Positions 42,124 to 51,061 of a DNA stretch of 64,000 nt are shown one piece after another; the first letter of the stretch is position 1; every line of letters begins with the position of its first letter. The position numbers and the translations under genes are program-made. Under the pieces are notes generated by a model, which ran no database searches, was not told the origin of the DNA, and saw only the letters and a program-made list of their open reading frames with translations. Source of the stretch: UBA940 sp031547885 (GTDB lineage Bacteria; Bacteroidota; Bacteroidia; Bacteroidales; Rikenellaceae); the NCBI GenBank assembly GCA_031547885.1, contig JAVBRO010000001.1, positions 418,012 to 482,011 on the forward strand, in the 5' to 3' direction.

Positions 42124-43143
42124 TCAGTTCGTAATCGCTTTCGTGGAAAGCAGTCCGCAAGCGGCGTCTATATCTTCGCCGCGGGATGCGCGGATTGTGG
42201 TTGTTATGCCTTTGCGCGAGAGTGCGTCGCGGAAGCGTTCCATCTCTTCCTGCCCGGGGCTGAAATAGGGCGAGCCCGGGATCTTGTGGAATCGGATAAG
42301 ATTTATGCGGCAGGGCAGTCCGTTGAGCAGTTTGGAAAGTCCCGCGACGTGGCGCGGGGTGTCGTTGAGCCCCTTCATCACGATATATTCGAAACTGACG
42401 CGCCTTTGGTGCGAGAAATCGTGCCTACGGATTATTTCGACGATATTTTCTATCGGATAGGCCTTTTCGAGGGGCATTATTGCGGAGCGCTCGTCATGGA
42501 ACGGATTGTGGAGGCTGACGGCAAGGTGGACCTTGCTTTCGTCGAGGAAACGCTCCAGAGCGGGCGCTACGCCTGCCGTGGAGAGTGTTATGCGGGTCGG
42601 ACTCCATGCGTAACCCCAGTCGGCGGTCATCACCTCGAGCGACTGCATCACAGCGCCGGTGTTGTCGAGCGGCTCGCCCATCCCCATATAAACTATGTTC
42701 GAGAGGTCGTCCCTTTCCGGAAGCGAGGCGAACTGGTTGAGTATATCGCACACGGTCAGGCTGTGTTGTAATCCCTGCCGCGCGGTCATGCAGAAGCCGC
42801 ATCCCATACGGCACCCTGCCTGCGACGAGAGGCAGAGCGTTGCGCGGTCGCGGTCGGGTATCATGGCGGCCTCGACAAATCCCCCTGCTTCCGACGCAAA
42901 CAGATATTTCTTTGTGCCGTCCTTCGAAACGGTCTCTTTGAGCAGCGGTGTAAGGCCCACTTCGTATTTTTCGGAGAGCAGCGCACGGTTCGCGGCAGAT
43001 ATGTCGGTCATCGCGCCGATATCGCGGACGTTCTTCTTATAGAGCCACGACGCGATCTGACCGGCGGCGAACCGGGGCATCCCGAGTTCCGCGGCGACGT
43101 CCCGCAACCCGGCGAGGGTCATACCATAAAGTTTACTTTCCAT
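42124..43143 (-). CDS. rlmN: Dual-specificity RNA methyltransferase RlmN
   Basis: The 339-residue radical-SAM enzyme methylates A2503 of 23S rRNA and A37 of some tRNAs. The iron-sulfur cluster motif CRMGCGFC gives Cys111, Cys115 and Cys118; the methyl-carrying cysteine is near residue 330 (DAACGLLS). It is a normal-length member. A -7 box ends only seven bases before the ATG, which predicts a leaderless or nearly leaderless mRNA. Confidence 0.96.
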   Translation of the reverse strand: MESKLYGMTLAGLRDVAAELGMPRFAAGQIASWLYKKNVRDIGAMTDISAANRALLSEKYEVGLTPLLKETVSKDGTKKYLFASEAGGFVEAAMIPDRDRATLCLSSQAGCRMGCGFCMTARQGLQHSLTVCDILNQFASLPERDDLSNIVYMGMGEPLDNTGAVMQSLEVMTADWGYAWSPTRITLSTAGVAPALERFLDESKVHLAVSLHNPFHDERSAIMPLEKAYPIENIVEIIRRHDFSHQRRVSFEYIVMKGLNDTPRHVAGLSKLLNGLPCRINLIRFHKIPGSPYFSPGQEEMERFRDALSRKGITTTIRASRGEDIDAACGLLSTKAITN

Positions 43144-43150
43144 CTGCCGG

Positions 43151-43158
43151 CAAAGATA
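43151..43158 (-). promoter_or_regulatory. -7 box TATCTTTG directly before rlmN
   Basis: Perfect TAnnTTTG on the minus strand ending seven bases before the rlmN ATG (43143). Confidence 0.55.
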
Positions 43159-43245
43159 AATAAAAAACGAAACTGTCTCAAGAGCCCGAACACTGCGTTA
43201 CAGGCGCCGCTTTTCCCGGTGCGGTTATTTTTTCATAAATGTTCG

Positions 43246-43253
43246 TACATTTG
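43246..43253 (+). promoter_or_regulatory. -7 box TACATTTG for the TonB-like gene
   Basis: TACATTTG lies 31 bases upstream of the ATG at 43285. Confidence 0.55.
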
Positions 43254-43284
43254 TAATTCACTGGCGGAACAATATCATCTGACA

Positions 43285-43965
43285 ATGCAGCCAAAAAAGA
43301 CACCCGGGGCGGATCTTCAGAACCGCAGGGTCCTGTTCATCGAGATAGGCCTGGTGGCTGCTTTGGCGGTCGTGGTGGGTGTTTTTTCATGGGGACGGCC
43401 CGAGAAGAGGGTCGAAAAGATCGACCTGCAGATCAGGCCCGTGGAGCAGGAGATAATATACGTGACCCGCCGGTATGAGGAACCGCCCAAGGTGAAGCCG
43501 CAGCCTGCCCATGTGCTCTCCGACTTCATCAACGTTGTGAAGAACGAGGCCGAGATCATCCCCGACTATGGTCCGGAAGATTCCATCGACGATTTCGTTT
43601 TCGAGATCCCGGACGGTTTTTTCGAAGAAGAAGAGGAGGAAGAGGCTCCGGTGTTCGTCGCCGAAGAGATGCCATCGTTCCAGGGGGGCGACCTGGGAAC
43701 TTTCCGCAACTGGGTATACGGGCAGCTGGTATATCCGCCCGCGGCCGTGGCCAAAATCGTTCAGGGCGAAGTGACGCTCAAATGGGTGATCGAGAAGGAC
43801 GGGACCCTTACCAATATTGAAGAGACGGGATCGGCCGACCGCCTGCTCTCCGGGGAGGCGATCCGCGTGTTGAAACTGTCGCCCAGGTGGACGCCGGGCA
43901 TGCATCACGGCAAACCGGTCCGCGTGTGCTACATTATGCCGATAGAGTTCGTCCTGCAGAATTAG
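43285..43965 (+). CDS. TonB-family energy transducer
   Basis: The 226-residue protein has one membrane anchor (about residues 19-36), a Pro/Glu-rich periplasmic linker with an acidic run (FEEEEEEEAPVFVAEE) and a C-terminal TonB domain (about 150-226). The domain begins GGDLGTFRNWVYGQLVYPP and ends with the strand RVCYIMPIEFVLQN. The domain contacts outer-membrane receptors to transmit proton-motive force. There is no ExbB/ExbD next to it, as is usual for Bacteroidota. I place the start at 43285, after the promoter box, dropping 22 upstream residues. Confidence 0.88.
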   Translation: MQPKKTPGADLQNRRVLFIEIGLVAALAVVVGVFSWGRPEKRVEKIDLQIRPVEQEIIYVTRRYEEPPKVKPQPAHVLSDFINVVKNEAEIIPDYGPEDSIDDFVFEIPDGFFEEEEEEEAPVFVAEEMPSFQGGDLGTFRNWVYGQLVYPPAAVAKIVQGEVTLKWVIEKDGTLTNIEETGSADRLLSGEAIRVLKLSPRWTPGMHHGKPVRVCYIMPIEFVLQN

Positions 43966-43995
43966 TCTTATGACAATGTGTTTGTTTGAGAATAT

Positions 43996-45198
43996 ATGGA
44001 AGATAATAAAGAAATACAAGATACCCTGGTAAACGAGCGCGCGGTTCTGGCGGCGGTGATAACCGACCGCGGGAGCGAGACTCAGGCCACCGAATACCTC
44101 GACGAACTGGCTTTCCTGGCCCACACCGCCGATATCGACGCGGTAAAGCGCTTCACGCAGAAGCTTTCGTCGCCCAATTCGCGCATCTATATGGGCCCTG
44201 GCAAGCTCGCCGAGATAGCGGCGTACTGCGAGGCCAACCGGATCGACGTGGTGATATTCGACGACGAACTTTCGCCCTCTCAGACTCGCAACATCGAGAA
44301 ACTGCTGCCGTGCCGCATACTCGACCGCACGCGCCTGATACTCGATATCTTCATGTCGCGCGCCCAGAGCGCCTATGCCAAGACTCAGGTCCAGCTCGCC
44401 CAATATGAGTACATGCTTCCGCGCCTGACGGGGATGTGGACCCACCTCGAACGCCAGCGCGGGGGGACGGGAACCCGCGGCGGGGCGGGTGAACGCGAGA
44501 TCGAGACCGACCGCCGCATCATCCGCAACCGCATTTCGCACCTGAAAGAGGAGCTCAAGAAGATCGACCGCCAGATGGCCACCCAGCGCGGCAACCGCGG
44601 CTCGCTGTTGCGCGTCGCTCTGGTCGGATACACCACTGTGGGCAAATCTACGCTGATGAACCTCATCTCCAAAAGCGAGGTCTTTGCCGAGAACAAACTG
44701 TTCGCCACGCTCGACACCACAGTCCGCAAGGTGGTGCTCGAAAACTTGCCGTTCCTGCTCTCGGACACCGTAGGATTCATCCGCAAACTGCCGACGCAGC
44801 TTGTCGAGTCGTTCAAATCGACCCTCGACGAGGTGCGCGAAGCCGACCTGCTGCTGCACGTGGTCGATATTTCGCATCCGGGTTTCGAGGATCAGATCAA
44901 AGTGGTGAAGGAGACGCTGGCCGACATCGGCGCGGGCGACAAACCGGTCTTCATGGTCTTCAACAAGATCGACGCCTACACATATGTAAAGAAAGACGAG
45001 GACGACCTCACACCGGCCACAAAGGAGAATATGTCTCTCGACGAACTGCGCCAAAGCTGGATGGCCCGCGCCAATACCCCGTCGATATTTATCTCGGCGA
45101 AGGAGCGCACCGGCATCGACAAACTCCGCGCCGACCTCTACCACATGGTGCGCGAGATCCACTCCGGCCGATACCCCTTCAACAACTTTTTGTATTAA
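43996..45198 (+). CDS. hflX: GTPase HflX
   Basis: The 400-residue ribosome-associated GTPase splits stalled 70S ribosomes after stress. Domains in order are the N-terminal HflX domain (about residues 20-170, glycine-rich RQRGGTGTRGGAGERE), a coiled coil, and the G domain with G1 GYTTVGKST, the LSDTVGFIRKLP switch II and NKID (G4). An E element begins 28 bases after the stop. The long antisense frame over this gene is a shadow. Confidence 0.95.
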   Translation: MEDNKEIQDTLVNERAVLAAVITDRGSETQATEYLDELAFLAHTADIDAVKRFTQKLSSPNSRIYMGPGKLAEIAAYCEANRIDVVIFDDELSPSQTRNIEKLLPCRILDRTRLILDIFMSRAQSAYAKTQVQLAQYEYMLPRLTGMWTHLERQRGGTGTRGGAGEREIETDRRIIRNRISHLKEELKKIDRQMATQRGNRGSLLRVALVGYTTVGKSTLMNLISKSEVFAENKLFATLDTTVRKVVLENLPFLLSDTVGFIRKLPTQLVESFKSTLDEVREADLLLHVVDISHPGFEDQIKVVKETLADIGAGDKPVFMVFNKIDAYTYVKKDEDDLTPATKENMSLDELRQSWMARANTPSIFISAKERTGIDKLRADLYHMVREIHSGRYPFNNFLY

Positions 45199-45225
45199 CA
45201 GCGGAATTTTCTATATTTACACGAT

Positions 45226-45321
45226 GTTACTTTTGCAAATCCAAAAGTAACCAAAAGATTGCGGGCACGGCCCGCGGCGATTCCGCAATAATTTTTGGCG
45301 CCACCTTTTTTAAAAGGTGGC
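45226..45321 (+). repeat. Element E, short copy, before upp
   Basis: Palindromic arms GTTACTTTTG (45226-45235) and CAAAAGTAAC (45242-45251), then GC hairpin GCGGGC-acg-GCCCGC (45261-45275), then terminal hairpin GCCACC-TTTTTTAAAA-GGTGGC (45300-45321). The middle part of the long copies is absent. It ends 23 bases before the upp ATG. Confidence 0.8.
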
Positions 45322-45344
45322 AAAAAAGAAAAAGGACTACCATT

Positions 45345-45998
45345 ATGCTTCATGTACTTGACAGGGAGAACACAGTTTTGAACCGTTTCATCGCGGAGAT
45401 GAGGGATGTGCGGATTCAGACGGACAGCATGCGTTTCCGGCGCAATCTGGAGCGTGCGGGCGAGATCATGGCCTACGAGATCAGCAAAACACTCAGCTAC
45501 AGCACACAAACGGTGGAGACGCCGCTGGGCGAGGCCGAGGTTGCGTTGTCGGACGACCAGATCGTGATCGCGACGATCCTGAGGGCGGGGATACCCTATC
45601 ATCAGGGATTCCTGAACTATTTCGACGGGGCGTCGAACGCTTTCGTGTCTGCGTTCCGCAAGTACGGCAAGGACGGTGCGTTCAAGGTGAAGGTCGAGTA
45701 CATTTCGTGCGGCGACCTGACGGACAAGGTGTTGATACTGGCCGATCCGATGCTGGCGACTGGAACATCCATAGCTCTGACCTACAAGGCATTGATAGAA
45801 AAAGGCGGTGTTCCGCGCCACACTCATATCGCGTCGATCATAGCGTCGGACGAGGGCGTGGAGTATGTGAAGGAGCATCTTCCGGAGAAGGAGGTGACTA
45901 TATGGTGCGGGGCTGTTGACGAGGAGCTGACAGTTAGATCCTACATCGTTCCGGGCCTCGGCGACGCGGGCGACCTGGCCTACGGCGACAAACTTTAA
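45345..45998 (+). CDS. upp: Uracil phosphoribosyltransferase
   Basis: The 217-residue enzyme salvages uracil to UMP using PRPP. The PRPP-binding loop is LILADPMLATGTS (about residues 125-137), and the C-terminal uracil loop contains IVPGLGDAGDLAYG. The length is normal. The E element hairpin sits between its start and hflX, and an M hairpin begins 2 bases after its stop codon. deoC is 2 kb downstream, so pyrimidine salvage genes are near each other but not in one operon. Confidence 0.95.
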   Translation: MLHVLDRENTVLNRFIAEMRDVRIQTDSMRFRRNLERAGEIMAYEISKTLSYSTQTVETPLGEAEVALSDDQIVIATILRAGIPYHQGFLNYFDGASNAFVSAFRKYGKDGAFKVKVEYISCGDLTDKVLILADPMLATGTSIALTYKALIEKGGVPRHTHIASIIASDEGVEYVKEHLPEKEVTIWCGAVDEELTVRSYIVPGLGDAGDLAYGDKL

Positions 45999-46000
45999 GT

Positions 46001-46072
46001 GACAACGGCCGCAGCGATTTTATTTACAGACGCAACAAAATTTCATGATTCATGATTTATGAATCATGATTA
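46001..46072 (+). repeat. Partial M hairpin plus ATGATTC heptamers
   Basis: 46001-46027 has AACGGCCGCAGCG then ATTTTATTTACA, the right half of element M. 46045-46072 is a run of ATGATTC/ATGATTT/ATGAATC units, forming also the inverted repeat ATGATTCATG-type. It ends 7 bases before the GTG start of the next gene. Confidence 0.6.
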
Positions 46073-46078
46073 TATAAG

Positions 46079-47908
46079 GTGAAACGTCGATTACTATATC
46101 TGGCCATCATATTCGCGGGTTTTCTGGCGCTTTTCGTGCTCGAAAAACCGCTTTCCATGTTGTTCCAGAGCAGGGAACTTCTGGCCGGGGCGACGTTCGC
46201 CGACTGGTTGCGGGTGATCTGGCACGGGCTGGGGCTCGACATCAGCGTCGCCTCGTACCTCATGCTTTTCCCGTGGGTAACGGTCTTCGTTTCGGTATGG
46301 GTCACGGGGCAGAGGTGGCCGCGCGTGGCGAACCGCATCTACTTTATTTTCATTTCGCTGTTCCTGTCGGCGGTCTTCATCGGCAACACCATCCTTTACC
46401 CATACTGGGGATTCCCACTCGACAGCACGCCTTTGTTCTACCTCAAAAATCCGGGTGACGCCGCGGCGAGCGCTCCGTTATGGCTCCTGATAACGGGACT
46501 GGTGTTCACGGTTGTCTTGTGGCTGCTGATAGACCGCTGCCTGGGGATCTGCACGCGCCTGTTGGGCGGCCTGCGATCGACGATAAACCGCGGCTGGTGG
46601 AGCGCGCTTATGGTCATAATCGGCGGCCTGCTGTTCCTGGGCATCCGGGGGGGTGTCAGCCAGTCGACGACGAACGTGGGGCGTGCATATTTCAGCGACA
46701 ACATTTTCCTCAACCACGCGGCGGTCAATCCGGCCTTTTCGCTGATGGATGCTCTGGCCAAACAGCGCGACTTCGCGGCCGGATATAAGTTTTTGTCCGA
46801 GGCGGAACGCGCGGCGGTTTTCGACAGCCTGAAAGCGCCCGCGGCCGACAGCATCCCGAAAGTGCTTACGACCGAAAGGCCCGATGTCCTGCTGATCCTG
46901 CTCGAAAGTTTCTCGATGAACATACTCGCCGAAAGGGTCGACAGTGTGGAAGTGACCCCGCGCATAAACGCCCTGCACAACGAGGGAATATGCTTCCCCG
47001 ATTTTTACGCATCGAGTTTCCGCACCGACCGCGGACTTGTGGCGGTGCTCAACGGCTATCCCGCACAGCCTTCCACCTCGATAATGAAATATCCGGCCCG
47101 CAGCCAGACCCTGCCTTCGATAGCCAAGACGCTGCGCGGACAAGGTTATTCGACTGAAATGATATATGGCGGCGATATCGACTTCACGAACATGCGCTCG
47201 TATTTCTATTCGTCGGGCTACACGACAGTTACGGGCAGCGACGGCCTGCACCTTTCGGCGAAGAAGAGCGAATGGGGCTACGACGACCGTGCGATGTTCG
47301 CCGAGGTCCTGCGCCGCATAAAAGAGAAACCGGCGGGCGAACGTTTCTTCACGACATTACTGACGCTGAGCAGCCACGAACCTTTCCGCGTTCCTTTCGA
47401 CAGGTTCAGCGATCCGGTGCTCAACTCGATGGCTTTTACCGACGAGTGCCTCGGGGATTTCATCGACGAATTGAAAAAGACGCCGGCGTGGAACAACCTG
47501 CTTGTGATCCTGGTGGCCGACCATGCGCTGACCTGGCCGCGGACCCTTCACCATTATGACATCGGCCGCCACCATATCCCGCTGCTGTGGACCGGCGGCG
47601 CGGTATTTGCACCGTTCACAGCAAAGGGCGAATGGAGCCAGAGCGACATCGCGGCTACACTGCTGGGGCAGATGGGCCTCGACGGCGGGGAGTTCACTTT
47701 CAGCCGCAACATGTTCGACCCGGCGCAGGAACCGCTGGCATTTTACACTTTCAACAACGGTTTCGGCCTGCTCGACGGTACGGGTGAGACGGTTTGGGAT
47801 TGCGACAGCGGGCGCGCTTTGGTAAATGAAGGCTCAGGTGCCTCTGAACGCGAAACGAAAGGCAAGGCCATCCTCCAGACCCTCATGGAGGACATGCAAA
47901 GACGTTAA
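46079..47908 (+). CDS. LTA-synthase-family sulfatase-fold membrane enzyme
   Basis: The 609-residue protein has five membrane helices (about residues 5-200) and an extracytoplasmic alkaline-phosphatase/sulfatase-like domain (about 255-600). Landmarks are PDVLLILLESFSMN (metal Glu), SFRTDRGLVAVLNG (likely Thr nucleophile) and VADHALTWP (late metal ligands). Gram-negative members transfer phosphoglycerol or phosphoethanolamine groups from lipids to glycans or lipid A; the true substrate here is unknown. The only usable start is GTG at 46079, because no ATG precedes the first membrane helix. Confidence 0.85.
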   Translation: MKRRLLYLAIIFAGFLALFVLEKPLSMLFQSRELLAGATFADWLRVIWHGLGLDISVASYLMLFPWVTVFVSVWVTGQRWPRVANRIYFIFISLFLSAVFIGNTILYPYWGFPLDSTPLFYLKNPGDAAASAPLWLLITGLVFTVVLWLLIDRCLGICTRLLGGLRSTINRGWWSALMVIIGGLLFLGIRGGVSQSTTNVGRAYFSDNIFLNHAAVNPAFSLMDALAKQRDFAAGYKFLSEAERAAVFDSLKAPAADSIPKVLTTERPDVLLILLESFSMNILAERVDSVEVTPRINALHNEGICFPDFYASSFRTDRGLVAVLNGYPAQPSTSIMKYPARSQTLPSIAKTLRGQGYSTEMIYGGDIDFTNMRSYFYSSGYTTVTGSDGLHLSAKKSEWGYDDRAMFAEVLRRIKEKPAGERFFTTLLTLSSHEPFRVPFDRFSDPVLNSMAFTDECLGDFIDELKKTPAWNNLLVILVADHALTWPRTLHHYDIGRHHIPLLWTGGAVFAPFTAKGEWSQSDIAATLLGQMGLDGGEFTFSRNMFDPAQEPLAFYTFNNGFGLLDGTGETVWDCDSGRALVNEGSGASERETKGKAILQTLMEDMQRR

Positions 47909-47910
47909 AT

Positions 47911-48106
47911 TAGTTACGAGTTATGAGTCATGAGTTATGAACCGACGCGGCGAGCGAGTGCAGAATCAAATTTATTTGAATTATGCCGAGCCGCGAGGAG
48001 GAAAAGTCTGCGTAAGCAGAGTTAGTCGAAGGTGCGGCTTTGCCGCGATTAAAAATCATGCGGAGCATACCTTCATTCGTAATTCGTAATTCGTAATTTG
48101 TAATTC
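47911..48106. repeat. Heptamers, inverted G element and heptamers
   Basis: 47911-47940 has ATGAGTC-type units (AGTTATGAGTCATGAGTTATG). 47942-48007 (minus) is element G with core AAT-t-CAAAT-aa-ATTTG-ATT. 48008-48070 is further AT- and GC-hairpin sequence (GCGGC...GCCGC at 48034-48047). 48074-48106 is the ATTCGTA array. The gap is 212 bases with no ORF of interest. Confidence 0.7.
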
Positions 48107-48120
48107 TAAACTATAGAGTT

Positions 48121-48999
48121 ATGAACTACAAGGAAATGCTTTCGGAATACGCCCCGGCGGCGAGCGCCGCGGAAGTGGCGGAAGAGGTGGCGCGGATAGC
48201 CGCCCTTGCCCCCAGGAACGAGAACGCGGATGTTTGGAAACTGTGTTACAGCACGATCGACCTCACGTCGCTCAACGGCACCGATTCCGACCGCAGCATC
48301 ACCGAATTCGTGACGAAAGCGGTGCAGTTCGGCATCGACTACCCGCACATACCCAACGTGGCGTCGATCTGTGTCTACCCCTCTTTCGTCGACGTGGTAG
48401 GGTTGGCGCTCGGCAACTCGGGCATCGCCATCACGAGCGTGGGCGCAGGTTTCCCCTCATCTCAAACCTTCATCGAGGTCAAGATGCTTGAGGTTGCAAT
48501 GGCTGTCGAGAACGGCGCCGACGAGATCGACGTGGTGATCACGATCGGCGAGATGCTCGAGGGCGAATTCGACCGCATGGCCAGCACGCTGCAGATACTG
48601 CGCGACGAACTGGGCGAGGACACCGTGCTTAAAGTAATCATCGAGTCGGGAGCTCTGAAGACGCCTGAACTTATCCGCAACGCATCTCTGCTGGCAATGT
48701 TCGCAGGGGCCGATTTCGTGAAGACCTCGACCGGCAAGATCGACGTGGCGGCGACACCCGAAGCGGCCGTGGTGATGTGCACCGCCATCCGCGACTGGTA
48801 CCGCAAAACGGGCTGCAAGGTCGGTTTCAAGGCGGCCGGGGGCGTGCGCAATGCCAAGGATTCGGCTCTTTTCTACACGATCGTCGAGGAGATACTCGGC
48901 CCCGACTGGCTCACCCCGCGCCTTTTCCGGATCGGCGCGAGTTCGCTCGCCAACAACCTTATTTCGGCGATCGAAGAAAAGGAGATAAAGTACTTTTAA
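48121..48999 (+). CDS. deoC: Deoxyribose-phosphate aldolase
   Basis: The 292-residue class I aldolase splits deoxyribose 5-phosphate to glyceraldehyde 3-phosphate and acetaldehyde in deoxynucleoside breakdown. The Schiff-base lysine lies in DFVKTSTGKIDVAATPE (first Lys), the second active-site Lys in GFKAAGGVRN, and VCVYP-type strand SICVYPSFVD marks the N-terminal region. It is about 30 residues longer than E. coli DeoC at the start. The ATG follows a heptamer array by 14 bases. Confidence 0.94.
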   Translation: MNYKEMLSEYAPAASAAEVAEEVARIAALAPRNENADVWKLCYSTIDLTSLNGTDSDRSITEFVTKAVQFGIDYPHIPNVASICVYPSFVDVVGLALGNSGIAITSVGAGFPSSQTFIEVKMLEVAMAVENGADEIDVVITIGEMLEGEFDRMASTLQILRDELGEDTVLKVIIESGALKTPELIRNASLLAMFAGADFVKTSTGKIDVAATPEAAVVMCTAIRDWYRKTGCKVGFKAAGGVRNAKDSALFYTIVEEILGPDWLTPRLFRIGASSLANNLISAIEEKEIKYF

Positions 49000-49027
49000 A
49001 GAATATCATGGGTTATGGGATTTCAAA

Positions 49028-49058
49028 CTCATGACTCATGACTCATGACTCATGACTC
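49028..49058 (+). repeat. Heptamer array ATGACTC overlapping the cls start
   Basis: Four ATGACTC units, with ATGs at 49031, 49038, 49045 and 49052. The last one is the cls start codon, so the array is partly coding. Frames of the first two end quickly at TGA. Confidence 0.85.
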
Positions 49059-50518
49059 TTTCCGTGTTCGTCAACTGGGGTTGGTGGCAGACTGCTTGTG
49101 TGGTCTGTTATCTGCTTGTGGTATTGGTAACGATAGCCGTCATCATCGAGGAGAAACGCGACCCCGTCAAATCGCTGGCCTGGATCACGGTCATAGCGCT
49201 CATTCCGGTGGCCGGGATACTGACATACGTGCTTTTCGGCCGCTATTGGCGCAAGCGTAAGATGTTCAGTCGCAAGGGGATACTCGACGAGGGTTACATC
49301 GAGTCGGTTTCGCGCAGCCAGCTCCGCACCCTTTCCGATCCGGCTCTCGAGGCGACTCCGGAGATCCAGAACAACCGCGACACCATCCGCCTGATGCTCA
49401 ACAACAGCAAGTCGCTGTTGGCTATCCACAACCGCGTCGGGATACTGCAGAACGGCAAGGAGACCTTCGCGTCGTTGTTCGAGGCGCTGCGTTCGGCCCG
49501 CAGTTCGATCCACATGGAGTATTACATCTTCGAGAACGACCGCATAGGGCGCCGCGTGGCCGATATCCTCATGGAGAAGGCGCGCCAGGGGGTCGAGGTG
49601 AGGCTGATCTACGACGGCGTTGGAACCCTGTGGACCGAGGGGAGTATTTTCCGGCGGATGCGCCGCGCAGGTGTCAAGGTCGAATGCTTCATGCCGGTCG
49701 CTTTCCCGTGGCTCACCAGCCGCGTCAACTACCGCAACCACCGCAAGATAGCCGTTATCGACGGCCGGGTGGCCTACACCGGGGGCATCAACATCGCCGA
49801 GCGCTACCTGAAAGGAACGAAGCTGGGGAAGTGGCGCGACATTCATCTGAAGATCGAGGGCGACGCCGTGAACCTGCTGCAGGCGGTTTTCATCACCGAC
49901 TGGTATTTCGTCCGCCGTACCGAGTACCTCGACACCGAGAAATATTTCCATGATACCGACATAAAGGATGTGTGTCCGATCCAGATAGCCGCTTCGGGCC
50001 CCGACTCCGACTGGGCGACTATCATGCAGGCCTTTTTCTCGGCCATCACAAAGGCCCGCCAGCGGATCTGGATATCCACGCCCTATTTCACGCCGACCGC
50101 CCCGCTCCTGACGGCCATGAAGGTCGCGGCGCTGAGCGGCATCGACGTGCGGCTGTTGCTGCCGGCCAAATCCGACACCAAGACGGCCTACTGGGCATCG
50201 CGCTCCTACGTTCTGGAACTGCTCGAAGCCGGAATAAAGGTCTATTTCTACCAGGGGGGATTCAACCATTCGAAGCTGGTGATCATCGACGGTGAGTTCT
50301 GCTCGGTGGGTACGGCGAATATGGACATCCGCAGTTTCGAGGACAATTTCGAGGTTTCGGCGCTGATCTACGACAGCAAACTGGCCGCAGAACTCGAGGC
50401 TTCTTACAAGGCCGACCTGAAGCAGTCGCGCCTTGTTACGCTGGCCCAATGGGAGCTCCGCTCGCGCTGGAACGCCACCCTGGAATCCCTCGCCCGCCTG
50501 CTCAGCCCGCTATTGTAA
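49052..50518 (+). CDS. cls: Cardiolipin synthase
   Basis: The 488-residue membrane enzyme joins two phosphatidylglycerols to make cardiolipin. Two membrane helices (about residues 8-30 and 38-57) are followed by two phospholipase D domains. The first HKD motif is NYRNHRKIAVIDG, the second FNHSKLVIIDGEF, each with the following SxGTAN/GGxN element. The ATG at 49052 is inside a tandem heptamer repeat (frame ATGACTCTTTCC). An alternative start with ATG at 49045 lies in another frame and gives only a short peptide. It ends before an A repeat and terminator. Confidence 0.93.
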   Translation: MTLSVFVNWGWWQTACVVCYLLVVLVTIAVIIEEKRDPVKSLAWITVIALIPVAGILTYVLFGRYWRKRKMFSRKGILDEGYIESVSRSQLRTLSDPALEATPEIQNNRDTIRLMLNNSKSLLAIHNRVGILQNGKETFASLFEALRSARSSIHMEYYIFENDRIGRRVADILMEKARQGVEVRLIYDGVGTLWTEGSIFRRMRRAGVKVECFMPVAFPWLTSRVNYRNHRKIAVIDGRVAYTGGINIAERYLKGTKLGKWRDIHLKIEGDAVNLLQAVFITDWYFVRRTEYLDTEKYFHDTDIKDVCPIQIAASGPDSDWATIMQAFFSAITKARQRIWISTPYFTPTAPLLTAMKVAALSGIDVRLLLPAKSDTKTAYWASRSYVLELLEAGIKVYFYQGGFNHSKLVIIDGEFCSVGTANMDIRSFEDNFEVSALIYDSKLAAELEASYKADLKQSRLVTLAQWELRSRWNATLESLARLLSPLL

Positions 50519-50540
50519 AAATTGCGGAAGTGATTCTATT

Positions 50541-50610
50541 GTCATCCCGAGTGAGTGCAATCCGACAAGATGACGCGGGACAGAAGTATCTATTGCACGA
50601 CGAGGGATCT
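50541..50610 (+). repeat. Element A after cls
   Basis: GTCATCCCGAGTGAG to CACGACGAGGGATCT; arms GTGCAAT (50555-50561) and ATTGCAC (50592-50598), loop motif GCGGGACAGAAG. Confidence 0.8.
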
Positions 50611-50646
50611 TCTTTATAATTCAAGGTTTGGAATTGCGGGTATAAA

Positions 50647-50672
50647 AAACAGCAGGATTTTTCCTGCTGTTT
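50647..50672. terminator. Bidirectional terminator
   Basis: Arms AAACAGCAGG and CCTGCTGTTT, flanked by A and T runs, between convergent cls and the small membrane-protein gene. Confidence 0.85.
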
Positions 50673-50696
50673 CTGTTTTTTGGACTGATCTTTTCA

Positions 50697-50891
50697 CTAT
50701 AAAAAAGTTCCGATATAATATATCAGCATGCCCACGACGGCGAAGAGGAGCATCACGCCGATCCACACAAAGACGCTTTTCCACCTCTGCCGTCTCTTTT
50801 CGGCCGGGGTTTCCGACGAGTAAAGTTCCTCGCCTTCGCGCTTTGTGCGTTCGATGATGCGCCGCTCTTCCGGTGTCAGATTATATCCCAT
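50697..50891 (-). CDS. Small membrane protein, 64 residues
   Basis: The product from the ATG at 50891 has a charged N-terminal half (LTPEERRIIERTKREGEE) and one membrane helix (about 42-62, VWIGVMLLFAVVGMLIYY). It has no recognisable family. The longer frame starting at 50939 is less likely because its first 16 residues resemble non-coding DNA. Such tiny Lys/Arg/Glu-rich membrane proteins are common and usually uncharacterised. It is convergent to cls and upstream of a repeat-rich gap. Confidence 0.65.
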   Translation of the reverse strand: MGYNLTPEERRIIERTKREGEELYSSETPAEKRRQRWKSVFVWIGVMLLFAVVGMLIYYIGTFL

Positions 50892-50957
50892 AATAATTAG
50901 AAAATCAGACGTTTTGTGGTCAGAAGGGTAACTATGCAACGCTGTCGATAAAAATCA

Positions 50958-51016
50958 GTCGGAACGCCGACATCGAGTTTATTTTCGCACAAAAATCCGT
51001 CGTGCCCGTTGCCACT
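50958..51016. repeat. Inverted pair of M hairpins
   Basis: Plus strand GTCGG-AACG-CCGAC then ATCGAGTTTATTTT (50958-50986); minus strand GTGGC-AACG-GGCAC then GACGGATTTTTG (51016-50991). The same back-to-back arrangement occurs at 6962-7022. Confidence 0.7.
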
Positions 51017-51061
51017 GATTTTTGAGACGAAGGCGGCAGAGTCGCCCTTATCACCGCAAAA

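Noticed and set aside
43387..45162. 591-codon ORF on the minus strand over hflX
   Set aside because: It is antisense to an intact GTPase with all motifs. GC-rich genes often give long open antisense frames, and the translation shows no recognisable domain.
49043..50449. 468-codon minus-strand ORF over cls
   Set aside because: It is antisense to a complete cardiolipin synthase and has no domain of its own.
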